A stretch of DNA of 64,000 bases from NCBI GenBank assembly GCA_018813765.1, contig JAHJBC010000007.1, positions 62,001 through 126,000 of the forward strand. Reading direction: 5' to 3'. A model generated the notes under the pieces. It saw nothing but the letters and a program-made list of their open reading frames with translations. It was not told where the DNA came from and did no database searches. Position 1 is the first letter of the stretch; each line of letters begins with the position of its first letter. Source of the stretch: Gammaproteobacteria bacterium (GTDB taxonomy: Bacteria > Pseudomonadota > Gammaproteobacteria > Burkholderiales > Gallionellaceae). Made by a program: the position numbers and the translations under genes. This document shows positions 1 to 9,237 of this stretch, one piece after another.

Positions 1-546
1 AATCGCCCCCAGCCGCATCGCCGCCTCGAACAGCTTGGCCGTCTTGTAATGGATCACGCGCATGTAACTGGGGACATCCACATCCGCATCGTGGCAATTG
101 AGCAACTGCAACACCTCGCCCTCGGCGATGACGTTGGTCGCATCGGCCAGCGTCTGCATCACGCGCATCTCGCCCACCTCCACCATCATCTGGAAAGCGC
201 GCGAATAGAGGAAATCACCCACCAGCACACTGGCTGCGTTGCCGAACAGCGCATTGGCCGTCTCGCGCCCGCGCCGCAACTCGGATTCGTCCACCACATC
301 GTCATGCAGCAGCGTCGCGGTGTGGATGAACTCCACCACCGCCGCGAGTTCGTGATGACGCTTGCCGCTGTAACCGAAGGCCTGCGCCGACAGCAGCACC
401 AACGCCGGGCGCAGCCGCTTGCCGCCGCTGTTGACGATGTACTCGCCGACCTGGTTGACCAGCACCACCTCCGAGCGCAGGCGCTCGCGGATGACGGCAT
501 CCACCGCCGCCATGTCTTCGGCGATCAACTGTTTGAGATTGTCCAA
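1..546 (-). CDS. ispB: Polyprenyl (octaprenyl) diphosphate synthase, 5' part
   Basis: Trans-prenyltransferase that builds the polyprenyl side chain of ubiquinone from farnesyl and isopentenyl diphosphates. Only the first 182 codons are inside the window; the C-terminal half, with the second aspartate-rich motif, lies beyond base 1. Visible motifs are GGKRLRP (residues 41-47) and the first aspartate-rich motif DDVVD (residues 82-86), both in the family's usual places. I chose TTG at 546 because AGGA sits about six bases upstream; an ATG at residue 12 is the alternative. It follows the MFS gene at a gap of about 110 bases on the same strand. The assignment to the long-chain (octaprenyl) class is from family resemblance, not from a chain-length test. 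Confidence 0.9.
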   Translation of the reverse strand, partial: MDNLKQLIAEDMAAVDAVIRERLRSEVVLVNQVGEYIVNSGGKRLRPALVLLSAQAFGYSGKRHHELAAVVEFIHTATLLHDDVVDESELRRGRETANALFGNAASVLVGDFLYSRAFQMMVEVGEMRVMQTLADATNVIAEGEVLQLLNCHDADVDVPSYMRVIHYKTAKLFEAAMRLGAI

Positions 547-655
547 AGTATTCCTGTTCCGAATTCGGGTATAGCCATCCGGCGCGTCGGCGCGCTCTTT
601 TGGGGGGCGCATTGTCGCACAAATGAAACCGGCGAATAAGCCAACAAAAGTCTCC

Positions 656-1936
656 TCACCCCCGGACGGACGCTACCCCTCCCTGCGGGCGCCGGCTCAG
701 GTACAACCCCAATCCCACGCCCAGCACGCTCAGCGCGATGACGTAATGGGCCGGAGCCATGCGGTCCAGAGGCAACAGCAGGCTCACCAGCACCGGTGTC
801 ATTCCGCCGAACACGGCATAGGCGACGTTGTAGGAGAAGGACAGGCCGGAGAAGCGTACCGGCGCGGGAAAGGCCTGCACTGCGGCGCCCGGTATCACGC
901 CGATGGCGCCGACAAAGAAGCCGTTCAGCGCATACAACGTGTAAATGTCATCCGGCGCGACCGCCATCCGGCTGTAAAACAGCCAGGAAGTCGTGCCCAG
1001 CCCCACGCAACCCGCGGCCAACACGCGCCCGGCGCCGAAACGGTCGGACAGGGCGCCGAACACGATGCAGCCGATGCTGAGGAACAGGGTGGCGATGCTG
1101 TTCGCCTGCAAGGCGGTGGCGGCGGGGATGGCATAGAGCTTCTGCACCAGCGTCGGCGTCATCAGGATCATCACCACCACGGCGGCGGAGAGCAGCCAGG
1201 TCATCAGCATGGTGAGCACAACGGACGGGCGGTGTTCTCGCACCACGGTCTTCAGCGGCAGCTCGTCGGCCAGTTGCTGGCGTTCCTGCAATTCCCGGAA
1301 CACCGGCGTCTCGTGCAGGTACTGGCGCAGCCACACCGACACCAGGCCGAAGGCGCCGCCGAGGATAAAGGGCACGCGCCAGCCTTCGGCCAGCAATTCC
1401 TCCGGCGCGTAGCTGCGCGTCACCGCCGTCGCCACCAGCGATCCCAGCAGGATGCCGCCGGTGAGTCCGGCCGTGAGCGTGCCGCAGGCGAAACCGACAT
1501 GGCGCTGTTGCACATGCTCGGCGACGAACACCCAGGCGCCCGGGATCTCGCCGCCGATGGCTGCGCCCTGCAGCAGGCGCAGTGCCAGCAACAGCAGGGG
1601 TGCGGCGATGCCGATGCTGGCATAGGTGGGCAACAGGCCGATCAGCAGCGTCGGCACCGCCATCAGCAGGATGCTCAACATGAACATGCGTTTGCGCCCG
1701 AACAGGTCGCCGAAGTGCGCCATGATGATGCCGCCCAGCGGACGCGCCAGATAGCCCGCGGCGAAGATGCCGAAGGTCTGCACCTGGCGCAGCCAGTCCG
1801 GCATGTCGGGCGGAAAGAACAGTTGCGAGATCGCACCGGCAAAGAAGATGAAGATGACGAAGTCATAGAACTCCAACGTGCCGCCCAATGCGGCCAGCGT
1901 CAGCGTGCGGTAATCATTGCGGGTCAGCGCGGACAT
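656..1936 (-). CDS. MFS transporter, metabolite:H+ symporter type
   Basis: A 426-residue major facilitator protein with about twelve hydrophobic segments. The N-terminal segment with EFYDFVIF, the loop motif GDLFGRKR near residue 78 and the RLLQGAAIGGE segment are typical of the metabolite:H+ symporter branch (ProP, KgtP, ShiA relatives), which imports small organic acids or osmolytes. The substrate cannot be read from the sequence. Its start overlaps the end of the upstream membrane-protein gene by 23 bases, so it is probably translated as the last gene of the envelope operon that begins at 7393. Whether its substrate relates to the sialidase-like neighbour is speculation. Confidence 0.85.
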   Translation of the reverse strand: MSALTRNDYRTLTLAALGGTLEFYDFVIFIFFAGAISQLFFPPDMPDWLRQVQTFGIFAAGYLARPLGGIIMAHFGDLFGRKRMFMLSILLMAVPTLLIGLLPTYASIGIAAPLLLLALRLLQGAAIGGEIPGAWVFVAEHVQQRHVGFACGTLTAGLTGGILLGSLVATAVTRSYAPEELLAEGWRVPFILGGAFGLVSVWLRQYLHETPVFRELQERQQLADELPLKTVVREHRPSVVLTMLMTWLLSAAVVVMILMTPTLVQKLYAIPAATALQANSIATLFLSIGCIVFGALSDRFGAGRVLAAGCVGLGTTSWLFYSRMAVAPDDIYTLYALNGFFVGAIGVIPGAAVQAFPAPVRFSGLSFSYNVAYAVFGGMTPVLVSLLLPLDRMAPAHYVIALSVLGVGLGLYLSRRPQGGVASVRG

Positions 1937-2543
1937 TTCCCCTCCCGGTCTTGCGGTTCAACAGCAATATTTTTATCACGGCCCCCAGCGCATACAAGGC
2001 CAGCGGCGCATCGATCAGATAATCCCACAGGTTGGTCGATTCGTACCAGCCCAGGCTCCAGGCCGACAGCGCCAATGCGACCGCCAGCGGTAGCAGCACC
2101 AACTTGCGCAGCGCGGCCCATAACGCCAGCGCCGACAACATCAGGATCAGTGCGATGCTGTCGTATCCGGAGCGATAGGGATCGACATAGCCCAACCCGA
2201 GCGCGAAGGGATACAGCAGTAACGCCAGCGCGGCGAGGAACAGCAGCAGCGCATAACGGTCATGCCCCGGGGACTGTGCAGGTACGGATGTGCGCATCAG
2301 GCGACGGTACAATGCCATGCCCAGCAACATCACGCTGGTGATGCTGAGGTCGCCGACCATGCCGCGCAACACGCCCGCCAGCGACAGCCCGAATACCGGC
2401 AGCATCACCGCGCCATAGACCGCGACCACGAACAACACGCGCCGCCATCCGGCGTAACGGGCGGCCACGGGCAAGCGCAAGGACATCAGCATCCACACCA
2501 GCGCGAGGCCGGACAAGCCGGTCCAATCGGTCAATTCCATCAT
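1914..2543 (-). CDS. Polytopic membrane protein of unknown function
   Basis: A 209-residue protein with about six or seven hydrophobic segments and short charged loops (for example RRLMRTS and the C-terminal NRKTGRG). I do not recognise the family. The start ATG at 2543 overlaps the stop of the sialidase-like gene as ATGA, indicating translational coupling; a second ATG follows immediately at 2540. Because the pair is so tightly coupled, it may work with the BNR protein at the inner membrane, but no catalytic motif is visible. It overlaps the downstream MFS start by 23 bases. Confidence 0.75.
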   Translation of the reverse strand: MMELTDWTGLSGLALVWMLMSLRLPVAARYAGWRRVLFVVAVYGAVMLPVFGLSLAGVLRGMVGDLSITSVMLLGMALYRRLMRTSVPAQSPGHDRYALLLFLAALALLLYPFALGLGYVDPYRSGYDSIALILMLSALALWAALRKLVLLPLAVALALSAWSLGWYESTNLWDYLIDAPLALYALGAVIKILLLNRKTGRGNVRADPQ

Positions 2544-3910
2544 GGCCGTCTCCCCTTGATGCGTCGCTGCAACCAAGCCTGATCCAGCACCAGATGTTTG
2601 ATGAAGGTGCGGTTCCAGGTATAGGCCACATGGATGTCGCCGTTGCTCGCCTGGAGCATATAGGGATAGGAGAACTCGAAACTGCAGCCGCCGCCGGCGC
2701 GCACACGCGCAGCAGCCGAAGCCACATAACCCTCCACATCCTGTTCCGGGGCCTTTTTGAGTCTCGCATCGCTGCCGCGCGCCAGGATCTCCACCAGATC
2801 GAGACAGCCGGTCTCGTCCAGCGACTTCCCGTTCAGCGTGCCCATCTCTTCCAGCCTGCGCAGTTCGCGCCAACTGTTTCCACCGTCTGCGGAAAGCTGC
2901 AGGCTCAGCGAGGCGCGGCCGTGTTCGGTGTCGTTCAGCACGGCCAGCATATTGCCGTCAGCCATCACCAGCGCGGTCAGCGCCGCATCGGGGTTCTTCA
3001 GCGCGGTCGCCTGGGGACTGCTCCAGCTGCGTCCGCCGTCTTCGGTGGCGATGCCCACCACGCGGCGCTCACCCTCTCCGGCATGGCGCGTCAGCGCCAG
3101 AGCCTCGTTCTGATTCCGCACCAACACCACCGGTTGCAGCGTGCCCTGCCCACCCGCCGCCAGCCGCTGCTTGTCGAGCACGTTACCCTTGCTGTCCAGG
3201 CGCAGGATCTCGGCGAACTTGGTGATGAACTCGTGATACACCGGCAGGCCCATGGTGCCGTCGGCATACAGGAACGGCGGCGCCTTCACCAGTGTGCTGA
3301 TGTTGATGAACGGGGAAGTGACGAGGCGGCGCGGCGCGCTCCAGCTCTGTCCCTCGTCGTTCGAGGTCATCAGCGTGATGGAGCTGCCGGCCCAGCCGCC
3401 CAGCGAGACGGTGGCATAGAACAGCCACAGGTCACCGTCCGGCCCGCGCGCCGCCACCGGGTTGCCCACCTTGGCGATGTAGCGGTGCAGTCCGCGCTGC
3501 GTTTCTGCGCGCCCGGTGACGACCTGCTCCGCGCCCCAGGTCTTGCGCGCAGCATCAAACACCGCGCTGTTGATGGTCACGTCGGCCGCGCCCTCGCGGC
3601 TGCCGGAGAACCAGAACGCAGCAATGTTGCCATCCTTCAGCTCGACCAGCGAAGCGGCATGCACCTGAGTGTGCAGGCGGCTGGAAGCGAAATAACTATC
3701 GAAACGTCCTGACACCTTGCGCGTATCTTTCGCACTGCGTTTGCGCGAGTTTGCCGTCGGCTTGGCAACTTCCTGCGCCGGCTTGGCTACCGGCGGGTCG
3801 GACAGGCGGAATCCCCAGCCTGCGTCCCGGCCGGAAGCCCTGATCACCCCAAGCACGAAGGCGAACAGCACGAACAGCGACAGCGCGACGATCCTGTACT
3901 TGCTTCCCAT
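2540..3910 (-). CDS. BNR-repeat sialidase-like protein, membrane-anchored
   Basis: A 456-residue protein with one N-terminal hydrophobic segment (about residues 7-25), a basic, Pro/Lys-rich linker, and a beta-propeller-like domain. Three Asp-box repeats are visible: SNDEGQSW, TEDGGRSW and SADGGNSW, the hallmark of the sialidase/neuraminidase fold. It resembles proteins annotated as exo-alpha-sialidase, but Asp boxes alone do not prove glycosidase activity or the sugar. I chose ATG at 3910 because GAAGG lies nine bases upstream and because it overlaps the glycosyltransferase stop as TGATG. The anchor suggests a periplasm-facing enzyme acting on the glycan made by the neighbouring transferases. 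Confidence 0.8.
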   Translation of the reverse strand: MGSKYRIVALSLFVLFAFVLGVIRASGRDAGWGFRLSDPPVAKPAQEVAKPTANSRKRSAKDTRKVSGRFDSYFASSRLHTQVHAASLVELKDGNIAAFWFSGSREGAADVTINSAVFDAARKTWGAEQVVTGRAETQRGLHRYIAKVGNPVAARGPDGDLWLFYATVSLGGWAGSSITLMTSNDEGQSWSAPRRLVTSPFINISTLVKAPPFLYADGTMGLPVYHEFITKFAEILRLDSKGNVLDKQRLAAGGQGTLQPVVLVRNQNEALALTRHAGEGERRVVGIATEDGGRSWSSPQATALKNPDAALTALVMADGNMLAVLNDTEHGRASLSLQLSADGGNSWRELRRLEEMGTLNGKSLDETGCLDLVEILARGSDARLKKAPEQDVEGYVASAAARVRAGGGCSFEFSYPYMLQASNGDIHVAYTWNRTFIKHLVLDQAWLQRRIKGRRP

Positions 3911-5625
3911 CAACGACATCCTTCTTCTTTCGTTTGCGCGTAGTTCATGCCGACCGGGGATTCCAGCAGCCACTCGTTGACGAACAGGTGCTCGTACACC
4001 TTGCCCTGCAGCATGGCGCGCAACTCTTCACCGCTGTGGCGACCGCGTATCTCCAGACGGCGGCCGATCACGCGGCAGCCCTCGCACATGTCTTCCTGCA
4101 ACGGCAGTTGCACCGCGAACAGCGGATAACGCTGAACCAGTTGCTGCGGCGTCAACTGCAATTGTTCGTGATAACCGTGCACATCCGCACCCGGCAGCAG
4201 GAAGCGATATCCCTCGTCATGCGCGCGGAAGTTGCAGGGCACCCACGCTGCCTTACCCAGGACTTGGCGCTGCGCTTCAGCATCGAAGCTGCCCGCCGCG
4301 CCGTCGAACGGACGCAGAAAAACGGCCAGCCCCAACATCGCCAGCAACGCCGCCACATGCGTGAGGTCGCGCGTCCATTCCTGGCGCAACAGCGCCAGCA
4401 CGATGAGGCCCATGACCGCGACCCACAACAGTCCCGCGCCCCAGCCGTACAAGCCACCCATCTCGCTTTGCAAACGTAACGCAAGCCAGCCCAGCAACAG
4501 CAGCACCGCAGCGGAAAGGACCAGTGCGACGGCGAACACCCAGCGCGGGATGCGCTGCCAGTACAACGCACACAGTAGCGCAACGCCCGGCATCGCCTCC
4601 AGCAGGTAGCGCGCGGAGCGCTGGCTGGGGATGGCGAACACGACGAACAGCACCGCCATCCAGATCCACAGTAGTTGTTCGCTCTCGTTGGCTCGAAAAC
4701 GCTGGCGATACGCCAGCACGAACACCGCCGCCACCGGCAAGGCCAGCAACCCGGCATTCAGCGGATAGCCAAGCAATAGCGCCCAGATGCTGCTGCCGCC
4801 CCACAGCAATTGCGACCAGTATCCGGAACCCTGCGCCCCGAACTTGCCCGCGTTCTCGCCCACCACAAATTCGCGCCACACCGCCTGGGGATCGGGATCG
4901 AGCGCGAACCACAGCGCGAACATGGCCAACGCCACGATGCCGGTGATGACCGGTTTGTAGGCATCGTCGACAAGGAACTCGCGCCAGCGGTAGTCGCGGT
5001 GATGCAGATACCACCAGGCCAGCGCCAAGCCGACCGGCGCGAGCAGGGCGAATGATTTGTACAACAGGCCGATGCCGATCTCGACACCGAACAGCAGCGG
5101 GATCAGCCAGCGCGATTCGAAACCCGGCTGCCGCCAGTACAACAGGGTGAAGAACGGCAGGAACAACCAGAAGGTTTCCGCCGGATTGACCAGGAAGGGG
5201 CGGCCGTAGCGGTAGGTGCTGAAGAAGGCGAGGAATACGAGGGCAGCGGTCACGCCGACATGCGTTTCGCCGGAAAGCCTTTTGCCCAGCAACAACACCA
5301 GCAGCGCGGTGAGCAAGGTGTAGATCACGCTGGGCAGGCGCAGGTGCCAGCGGTCCCAACTGCTGCCCCAATCCGTCGCCGCGATGCCCTGCCAGAACAG
5401 CAGCGGCGGCTTGGTGTTGCGCATGTTGTCGAGTTCCGACTGCAACGGCAGCCAGTGCCCGCTCTGCGCGGTCAGCCGCGTGATGTGCGCATACACATCC
5501 TCGTCGCCGTTGCGCGGGATGTGCTGGCTATCCAGACCATATATATAGACAAATACCGCCAGCAGCATCGCCGCAACGTACCAGACCGAGCGCTGCCTGC
5601 CGGGATGTCTGTACATGCTCAACAT
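3910..5625 (-). CDS. ArnT/PMT-like membrane glycosyltransferase
   Basis: A 571-residue polytopic protein of the polyprenyl-phosphate-dependent glycosyltransferase group (ArnT/GT39/GT83-like). The first membrane segment is followed by NGDEDVYAHI, containing the acidic pair expected in the first periplasmic loop, and by NTKPPLLFW, the conserved KPP motif. About ten further hydrophobic segments precede a soluble C-terminal periplasmic domain. Such enzymes move a sugar from a lipid carrier onto lipid A, a glycan or a protein outside the inner membrane. ATG at 5625 has AGAGG seven bases upstream and lies two bases after the GtrA-like stop. The donor and acceptor are unknown. Confidence 0.85.
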   Translation of the reverse strand: MLSMYRHPGRQRSVWYVAAMLLAVFVYIYGLDSQHIPRNGDEDVYAHITRLTAQSGHWLPLQSELDNMRNTKPPLLFWQGIAATDWGSSWDRWHLRLPSVIYTLLTALLVLLLGKRLSGETHVGVTAALVFLAFFSTYRYGRPFLVNPAETFWLFLPFFTLLYWRQPGFESRWLIPLLFGVEIGIGLLYKSFALLAPVGLALAWWYLHHRDYRWREFLVDDAYKPVITGIVALAMFALWFALDPDPQAVWREFVVGENAGKFGAQGSGYWSQLLWGGSSIWALLLGYPLNAGLLALPVAAVFVLAYRQRFRANESEQLLWIWMAVLFVVFAIPSQRSARYLLEAMPGVALLCALYWQRIPRWVFAVALVLSAAVLLLLGWLALRLQSEMGGLYGWGAGLLWVAVMGLIVLALLRQEWTRDLTHVAALLAMLGLAVFLRPFDGAAGSFDAEAQRQVLGKAAWVPCNFRAHDEGYRFLLPGADVHGYHEQLQLTPQQLVQRYPLFAVQLPLQEDMCEGCRVIGRRLEIRGRHSGEELRAMLQGKVYEHLFVNEWLLESPVGMNYAQTKEEGCR

Positions 5626-5627
5626 GC

Positions 5628-6131
5628 TCAGCCCTCTTTGGGCGGCTCGTGCTTGTGCAGCAGCTTGAGACGGCCGAAGGTCCAGATGTCGTTGAGCAGG
5701 AAATTCAGCACGCTGGTCACGCCGATGGCGATGAAGTTGGCGATCAGGTAGTAAACGTGCGGCGCCAGCAGGTTGGTGAAGACGAATTGCAGTGCGATGC
5801 TCAATCCACACGACAGGGTGTACTGGCCGAACTGCACCAGCCACGGGCGGTGATGCAGCTCGACACGATCCTTCCAGGTCCACAGCCGGTTCCAGAAGAA
5901 GTTGTTCAGCGTCGCCAGAAAGATCGCGGCGGCCAGCGAGATATTGAGCAGCAGCCAGTCCACTTGCCCCGCCGCAGCGGACACGTGGAACACATGCTCC
6001 TGCATCGCGTACAGCACGCCCTGATTGACGACGATGCCCGAGACCCCGACCGTGCCGAACTTGAGGAAACGCCTGGAGAAGATGCGCCGCAGCAGCGACG
6101 CCAAGTGCATGCGTATCTTGAACGGCGTCAT
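5628..6131 (-). CDS. GtrA-like membrane protein
   Basis: A 167-residue protein with four hydrophobic segments and the pattern of the GtrA/DPMS accessory family: FLKFGTVGVSG near the N terminus, NFFWNRLWTW in the middle and LNDIWTFGR near the C terminus. These proteins are thought to help flip or present a polyprenyl-phosphate-linked sugar to a membrane glycosyltransferase, which fits the ArnT-like gene that starts two bases downstream. The start ATG at 6131 overlaps the stop of the GT9 gene as ATGA. No separate dolichol-phosphate-type glycosyltransferase (GtrB) is present in the window, so the charged lipid carrier must be made elsewhere. Confidence 0.85.
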   Translation of the reverse strand: MTPFKIRMHLASLLRRIFSRRFLKFGTVGVSGIVVNQGVLYAMQEHVFHVSAAAGQVDWLLLNISLAAAIFLATLNNFFWNRLWTWKDRVELHHRPWLVQFGQYTLSCGLSIALQFVFTNLLAPHVYYLIANFIAIGVTSVLNFLLNDIWTFGRLKLLHKHEPPKEG

Positions 6132-7393
6132 GCGGAGGGGCTCTCCTGCAGCAGTTCGCGCGCGCGCGCCAGCACCTGTTCCGGCGCGATCTGCTTGAGG
6201 CACTGGTTGTCGCCATCGCAGGGCGAGTTACGGTGGTTGTACGCGGTCAGGCAGGGCGAGCAGGACAATGAGGTGTAAAGGCAATGGATGTTGGGCGCGA
6301 GCGGGCTGTACAGCGCGGGCGTCTCCGGCCCGAAGAACACCAGCGTGGGCAGCGGTGTGAGTGCGGCGAACTGGCCCGGCCCGCCGTCGTTGGTCACCAG
6401 CAGCGCTGCACGGTGAAAGATCGCCAGCAGATGGCGCACCGAGCGGGTGTAGCCGGTGAGGTCGATGCACAGTTCATCTTTGCAGTGCGCCACGATCTCG
6501 CGCGCCAGCGGCTTGGCGTCGGGCAGGCCGATCAGCCCGACCGCATACCCTTCCTGCAGCAATTCATTGCACAGTCGCTTGTAGTATTCGGGCGGCCAGG
6601 CGCGGATGGGCAGGATGCCGCCGTCGGGATAGACCAGCACCAGCTTCTTGCCGCTCAGTACGGTGAAATCCTTTTCCAGTTGCGCGATCTCGTGCGCCAC
6701 TTCGCCCTGTTCGAACTGCAGCAACGGCGGCGCGCCGACTGCACCGGGGGCGCGTTTGGCGATGGGGCGCCCGCTAGCCCCGATCGCTTCGACCATGGTC
6801 AGGAACTGTTGCGACAGATGCTGATACGGGTTGTACATCACCTTGCGGTTCATGAACGAGCCGCGATACAGCCCTTCCTGCGTGTGCGGCTCGAAACCGA
6901 CATGCACCTTCGCGCCGGAAAGATAAGAGAAGATGCTGCTGACGCGTGAGAACAGTTCGCAATCGATCACCACGTCGAAATCGAGCGAACGCATCCTGAG
7001 CAAAGCATTGAGGCTGTCCGCCGCGAACGAACCCAGCGCCTTGTCGTTGAGCGTGATCACGTTCTCCCTGGGCATCACGCCCTGCAAGTCAAGGACTTCG
7101 CGGTTCTTGGCGAACATCAGCATGTACAGCTCGGCCTGTGGGTAACGGCGCTTCAGTTCCGCGAACATCGGCTGCGCCAGCACCAGGCTGCCCATCTCGG
7201 ACAGCAGCACGATCAGGATGCGCTTTGGTTGAGCTACTGCGGCTTCACCCGCGAACAACCGCCGCAGCCGCTCCACGAGCGAAAACAGCGCGCAGATTGG
7301 CACTCCGGCCCACCGGTCAACCGCGCGTTGGAAATTGATGTTCAATGAAAGGCCCAGTCGTTCAAGATAAAACCGAATGCGCGACAGACGCAT
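6128..7393 (-). CDS. Glycosyltransferase family 9 (heptosyltransferase-like)
   Basis: A 421-residue GT-B fold protein. The N-terminal half contains ILIVLLSEMGSLVLAQP and the C-terminal half TNDGGPGQFAAL, the nucleotide-sugar-binding signature of GT9 enzymes such as WaaC/WaaF/WaaQ. A cysteine-rich tail (CSPCLTAYNH to CDGDNQCL) is a common feature of several GT9 subgroups. It likely adds a sugar, often ADP-heptose, to a lipopolysaccharide core, but the acceptor is not clear. It is the first gene of the minus-strand envelope operon and is divergent from the kinase gene at 7535, with a 141-base gap that should hold both promoters. Confidence 0.85.
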   Translation of the reverse strand: MRLSRIRFYLERLGLSLNINFQRAVDRWAGVPICALFSLVERLRRLFAGEAAVAQPKRILIVLLSEMGSLVLAQPMFAELKRRYPQAELYMLMFAKNREVLDLQGVMPRENVITLNDKALGSFAADSLNALLRMRSLDFDVVIDCELFSRVSSIFSYLSGAKVHVGFEPHTQEGLYRGSFMNRKVMYNPYQHLSQQFLTMVEAIGASGRPIAKRAPGAVGAPPLLQFEQGEVAHEIAQLEKDFTVLSGKKLVLVYPDGGILPIRAWPPEYYKRLCNELLQEGYAVGLIGLPDAKPLAREIVAHCKDELCIDLTGYTRSVRHLLAIFHRAALLVTNDGGPGQFAALTPLPTLVFFGPETPALYSPLAPNIHCLYTSLSCSPCLTAYNHRNSPCDGDNQCLKQIAPEQVLARARELLQESPSA

Positions 7394-7534
7394 TCGGTAT
7401 GTGCGGATTATCGGTTAAAGCGCTGTAGCGAACAAGCCGCGGAGCGGGAATATCCCCTGGCGCTGTTCTCGCGACGCGTGTTCGTGTAAATTCGCCCCGT
7501 TCCACCGTCAAATTTCACGGTAACGCCATATTTT

Positions 7535-8815
7535 ATGAAGATACCCGACACCCTGGGCAAATACTCCATCACCAAGAAACTCGGTCAGGGAGCGACCAGC
7601 ACCGTGTATCTCGGCTTCGACCCATTTGCGAAGCGCGAGGTAGCGGTCAAGCTGCTGAAGCAGGAGATCCTGAACGACCCCAAGATGGGCAAGCTGTACC
7701 AGCGCCAGCTCGACAACGAGGCTTCGCTGGCGGGCAAGCTGTCGCATCCGCACATCGTGGCGATCTACGACGCGCTGATCGGCGACGACGCCAGTTACGT
7801 CGTGATGGAATACGTCAGCGGCGGCACGCTGGAGAAACATGCCGTGCCGGACAACCTGCTGCCCATAGACAAGGTGGTGGAATACATCTTCAAGTGCTGC
7901 CGCGCGCTCAACTATGCGCAGTTCAACGGCGTCATCCACCGGGACATCAAGCCCGCCAACATGCTACTGACCCAGGACGGCGACATCAAGATCTCAGACA
8001 TGGGCGCGGCGCTGCTGCTGGACATCGAGCAGACGCAAGTGAACAACATAGGTTCGCCCGGCTACATGTCGCCGGAGCAGATCCGCGCCGAGGTATTGAC
8101 CCACCAGACCGACATCTATTCGCTGGGCGTAGTGATGTACCGGCTGCTCACCGGCCACGCACCGTTCCATGCGCAGAACCTGGCCAGCCTGTGCCAGCTG
8201 ATATTGCACAGCGAAGCGCCCCCCATGCGCTCGCTACGCGCCGACATCCCGCCGCAGCTCGAACAGATCGTGGCGAAGGCCATGCACAAGGATCGCAAGG
8301 AGCGCTACCAGAACTGGAAGGATTTCGGCGCTGACCTTGCCGCGCTGGGGCGCTTCGAGCAGCGCGACATCGAGATCAACCAGACCGAGAAATTCACCTC
8401 CCTGCGCGAGATGACCCTGTTCAAGGACTTCACCGATGTCGAGCTGTGGGAGATCCTGCGCGTCGGCGAATGGCAGAAACAGCCAGCGGGGACCGTGCTG
8501 ATGAGGGAAGACGAGATGGGCGACGCGTTCTACATCATCATCGACGGCAGCGTGAGCGTGACCAAGAACGGCCGCCTGCTCAACGTGATCCGCGGCGACG
8601 ACTGCTTCGGCGAGATGGCCTACATCAGCGGCCGTATCGTCGCGCGCTCCGCCACCGTCACCGCCGGCACCGAGGTCACCGTGCTGAAGATATCGCCGAA
8701 ACTGCTCTCACAACTTTCCGACCATTGCCAGTTGCATTTCAACCAGGCGTTCTTGCGCGTGATGGCAGACCGGCTGAGGATGGCGGACGACCGTTTCGCC
8801 AAGCTCGCAAACTAG
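7535..8815 (+). CDS. Ser/Thr protein kinase with C-terminal cNMP-binding domain (copy 1)
   Basis: A 426-residue soluble protein joining a Hanks-type kinase (about 1-270) to a cyclic-nucleotide-binding domain (about 285-420). Kinase motifs: glycine-rich loop GQGATSTVYLG (17-27), Lys39 in VAVK, HRDIKPAN (around 133), GSPGYMSPEQ and DIYSLGVVMYRLLTG. The metal-binding motif reads DMG rather than DFG. The C-terminal domain has FGEMAYISGR followed by ARSATV, matching the phosphate-binding cassette of the CRP/PKA family. A nucleotide or other small ligand may thus gate kinase activity. No transmembrane segment is present. It is closely related to the gene at 9238, with ridA in between, and probably co-transcribed. 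Confidence 0.9.
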   Translation: MKIPDTLGKYSITKKLGQGATSTVYLGFDPFAKREVAVKLLKQEILNDPKMGKLYQRQLDNEASLAGKLSHPHIVAIYDALIGDDASYVVMEYVSGGTLEKHAVPDNLLPIDKVVEYIFKCCRALNYAQFNGVIHRDIKPANMLLTQDGDIKISDMGAALLLDIEQTQVNNIGSPGYMSPEQIRAEVLTHQTDIYSLGVVMYRLLTGHAPFHAQNLASLCQLILHSEAPPMRSLRADIPPQLEQIVAKAMHKDRKERYQNWKDFGADLAALGRFEQRDIEINQTEKFTSLREMTLFKDFTDVELWEILRVGEWQKQPAGTVLMREDEMGDAFYIIIDGSVSVTKNGRLLNVIRGDDCFGEMAYISGRIVARSATVTAGTEVTVLKISPKLLSQLSDHCQLHFNQAFLRVMADRLRMADDRFAKLAN

Positions 8816-8833
8816 AAAAACAAAGGAGATCAC

Positions 8834-9220
8834 ATGTCCAACAAATACGTAATCCAGACCCCCGACGCGCCCGCCGCCATCGGCACCTATTCGCAGGCAG
8901 TGCGCGTCGACCACACCGTCTATCTTTCCGGCCAGATCGGTCTCGACCCCAACACCATGCAAATGGTGGACGGCATCGAGGCGCAGGTCCACCGCGTGTT
9001 CCAGAACCTGCGCGCCGTCGCCGATGCGGCGGGCGGCAGCCTCAACGACGTGGTGAAGCTCAATATCTTCCTCACCGACCTCGCCCATTTCGCCAAGGTT
9101 AACGAGATCATGGCGACCTACTTTCACCAGCCCTATCCCGCGCGCGCCGCAGTGGGGGTCGCTTCGCTGCCGCGCAACGCGCTGGTCGAAGCCGACGGCG
9201 TGATGTACCTCCAGGATTAG
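8834..9220 (+). CDS. ridA: RidA family reactive-imine deaminase
   Basis: A 128-residue protein of the RidA/YjgF/UK114 family, which hydrolyses reactive enamine/imine intermediates released by PLP enzymes to the 2-keto acid plus ammonia. Family features are [10 protein letters not shown] near the N terminus, SGQIGLDP, and [21 protein letters not shown], with the conserved Arg that binds the substrate carboxylate. Length is normal. AAGGAG sits upstream of ATG 8834, 18 bases after the first kinase gene. The second kinase gene begins 17 bases downstream, so the enzyme is embedded in a kinase-ridA-kinase transcription unit, an unusual setting for this housekeeping protein. Confidence 0.93.
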   Translation: MSNKYVIQTPDAPAAIGTYSQAVRVDHTVYLSGQIGLDPNTMQMVDGIEAQVHRVFQNLRAVADAAGGSLNDVVKLNIFLTDLAHFAKVNEIMATYFHQPYPARAAVGVASLPRNALVEADGVMYLQD

Positions 9221-9237
9221 TCGCAGCAAGGGTTCAG

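Noticed and set aside
623..2341. A 572-codon plus-strand open frame opposite the MFS transporter
   Set aside because: Its product is rich in His, Gln and Arg with no domain, typical of the antisense of a GC-rich membrane protein gene.
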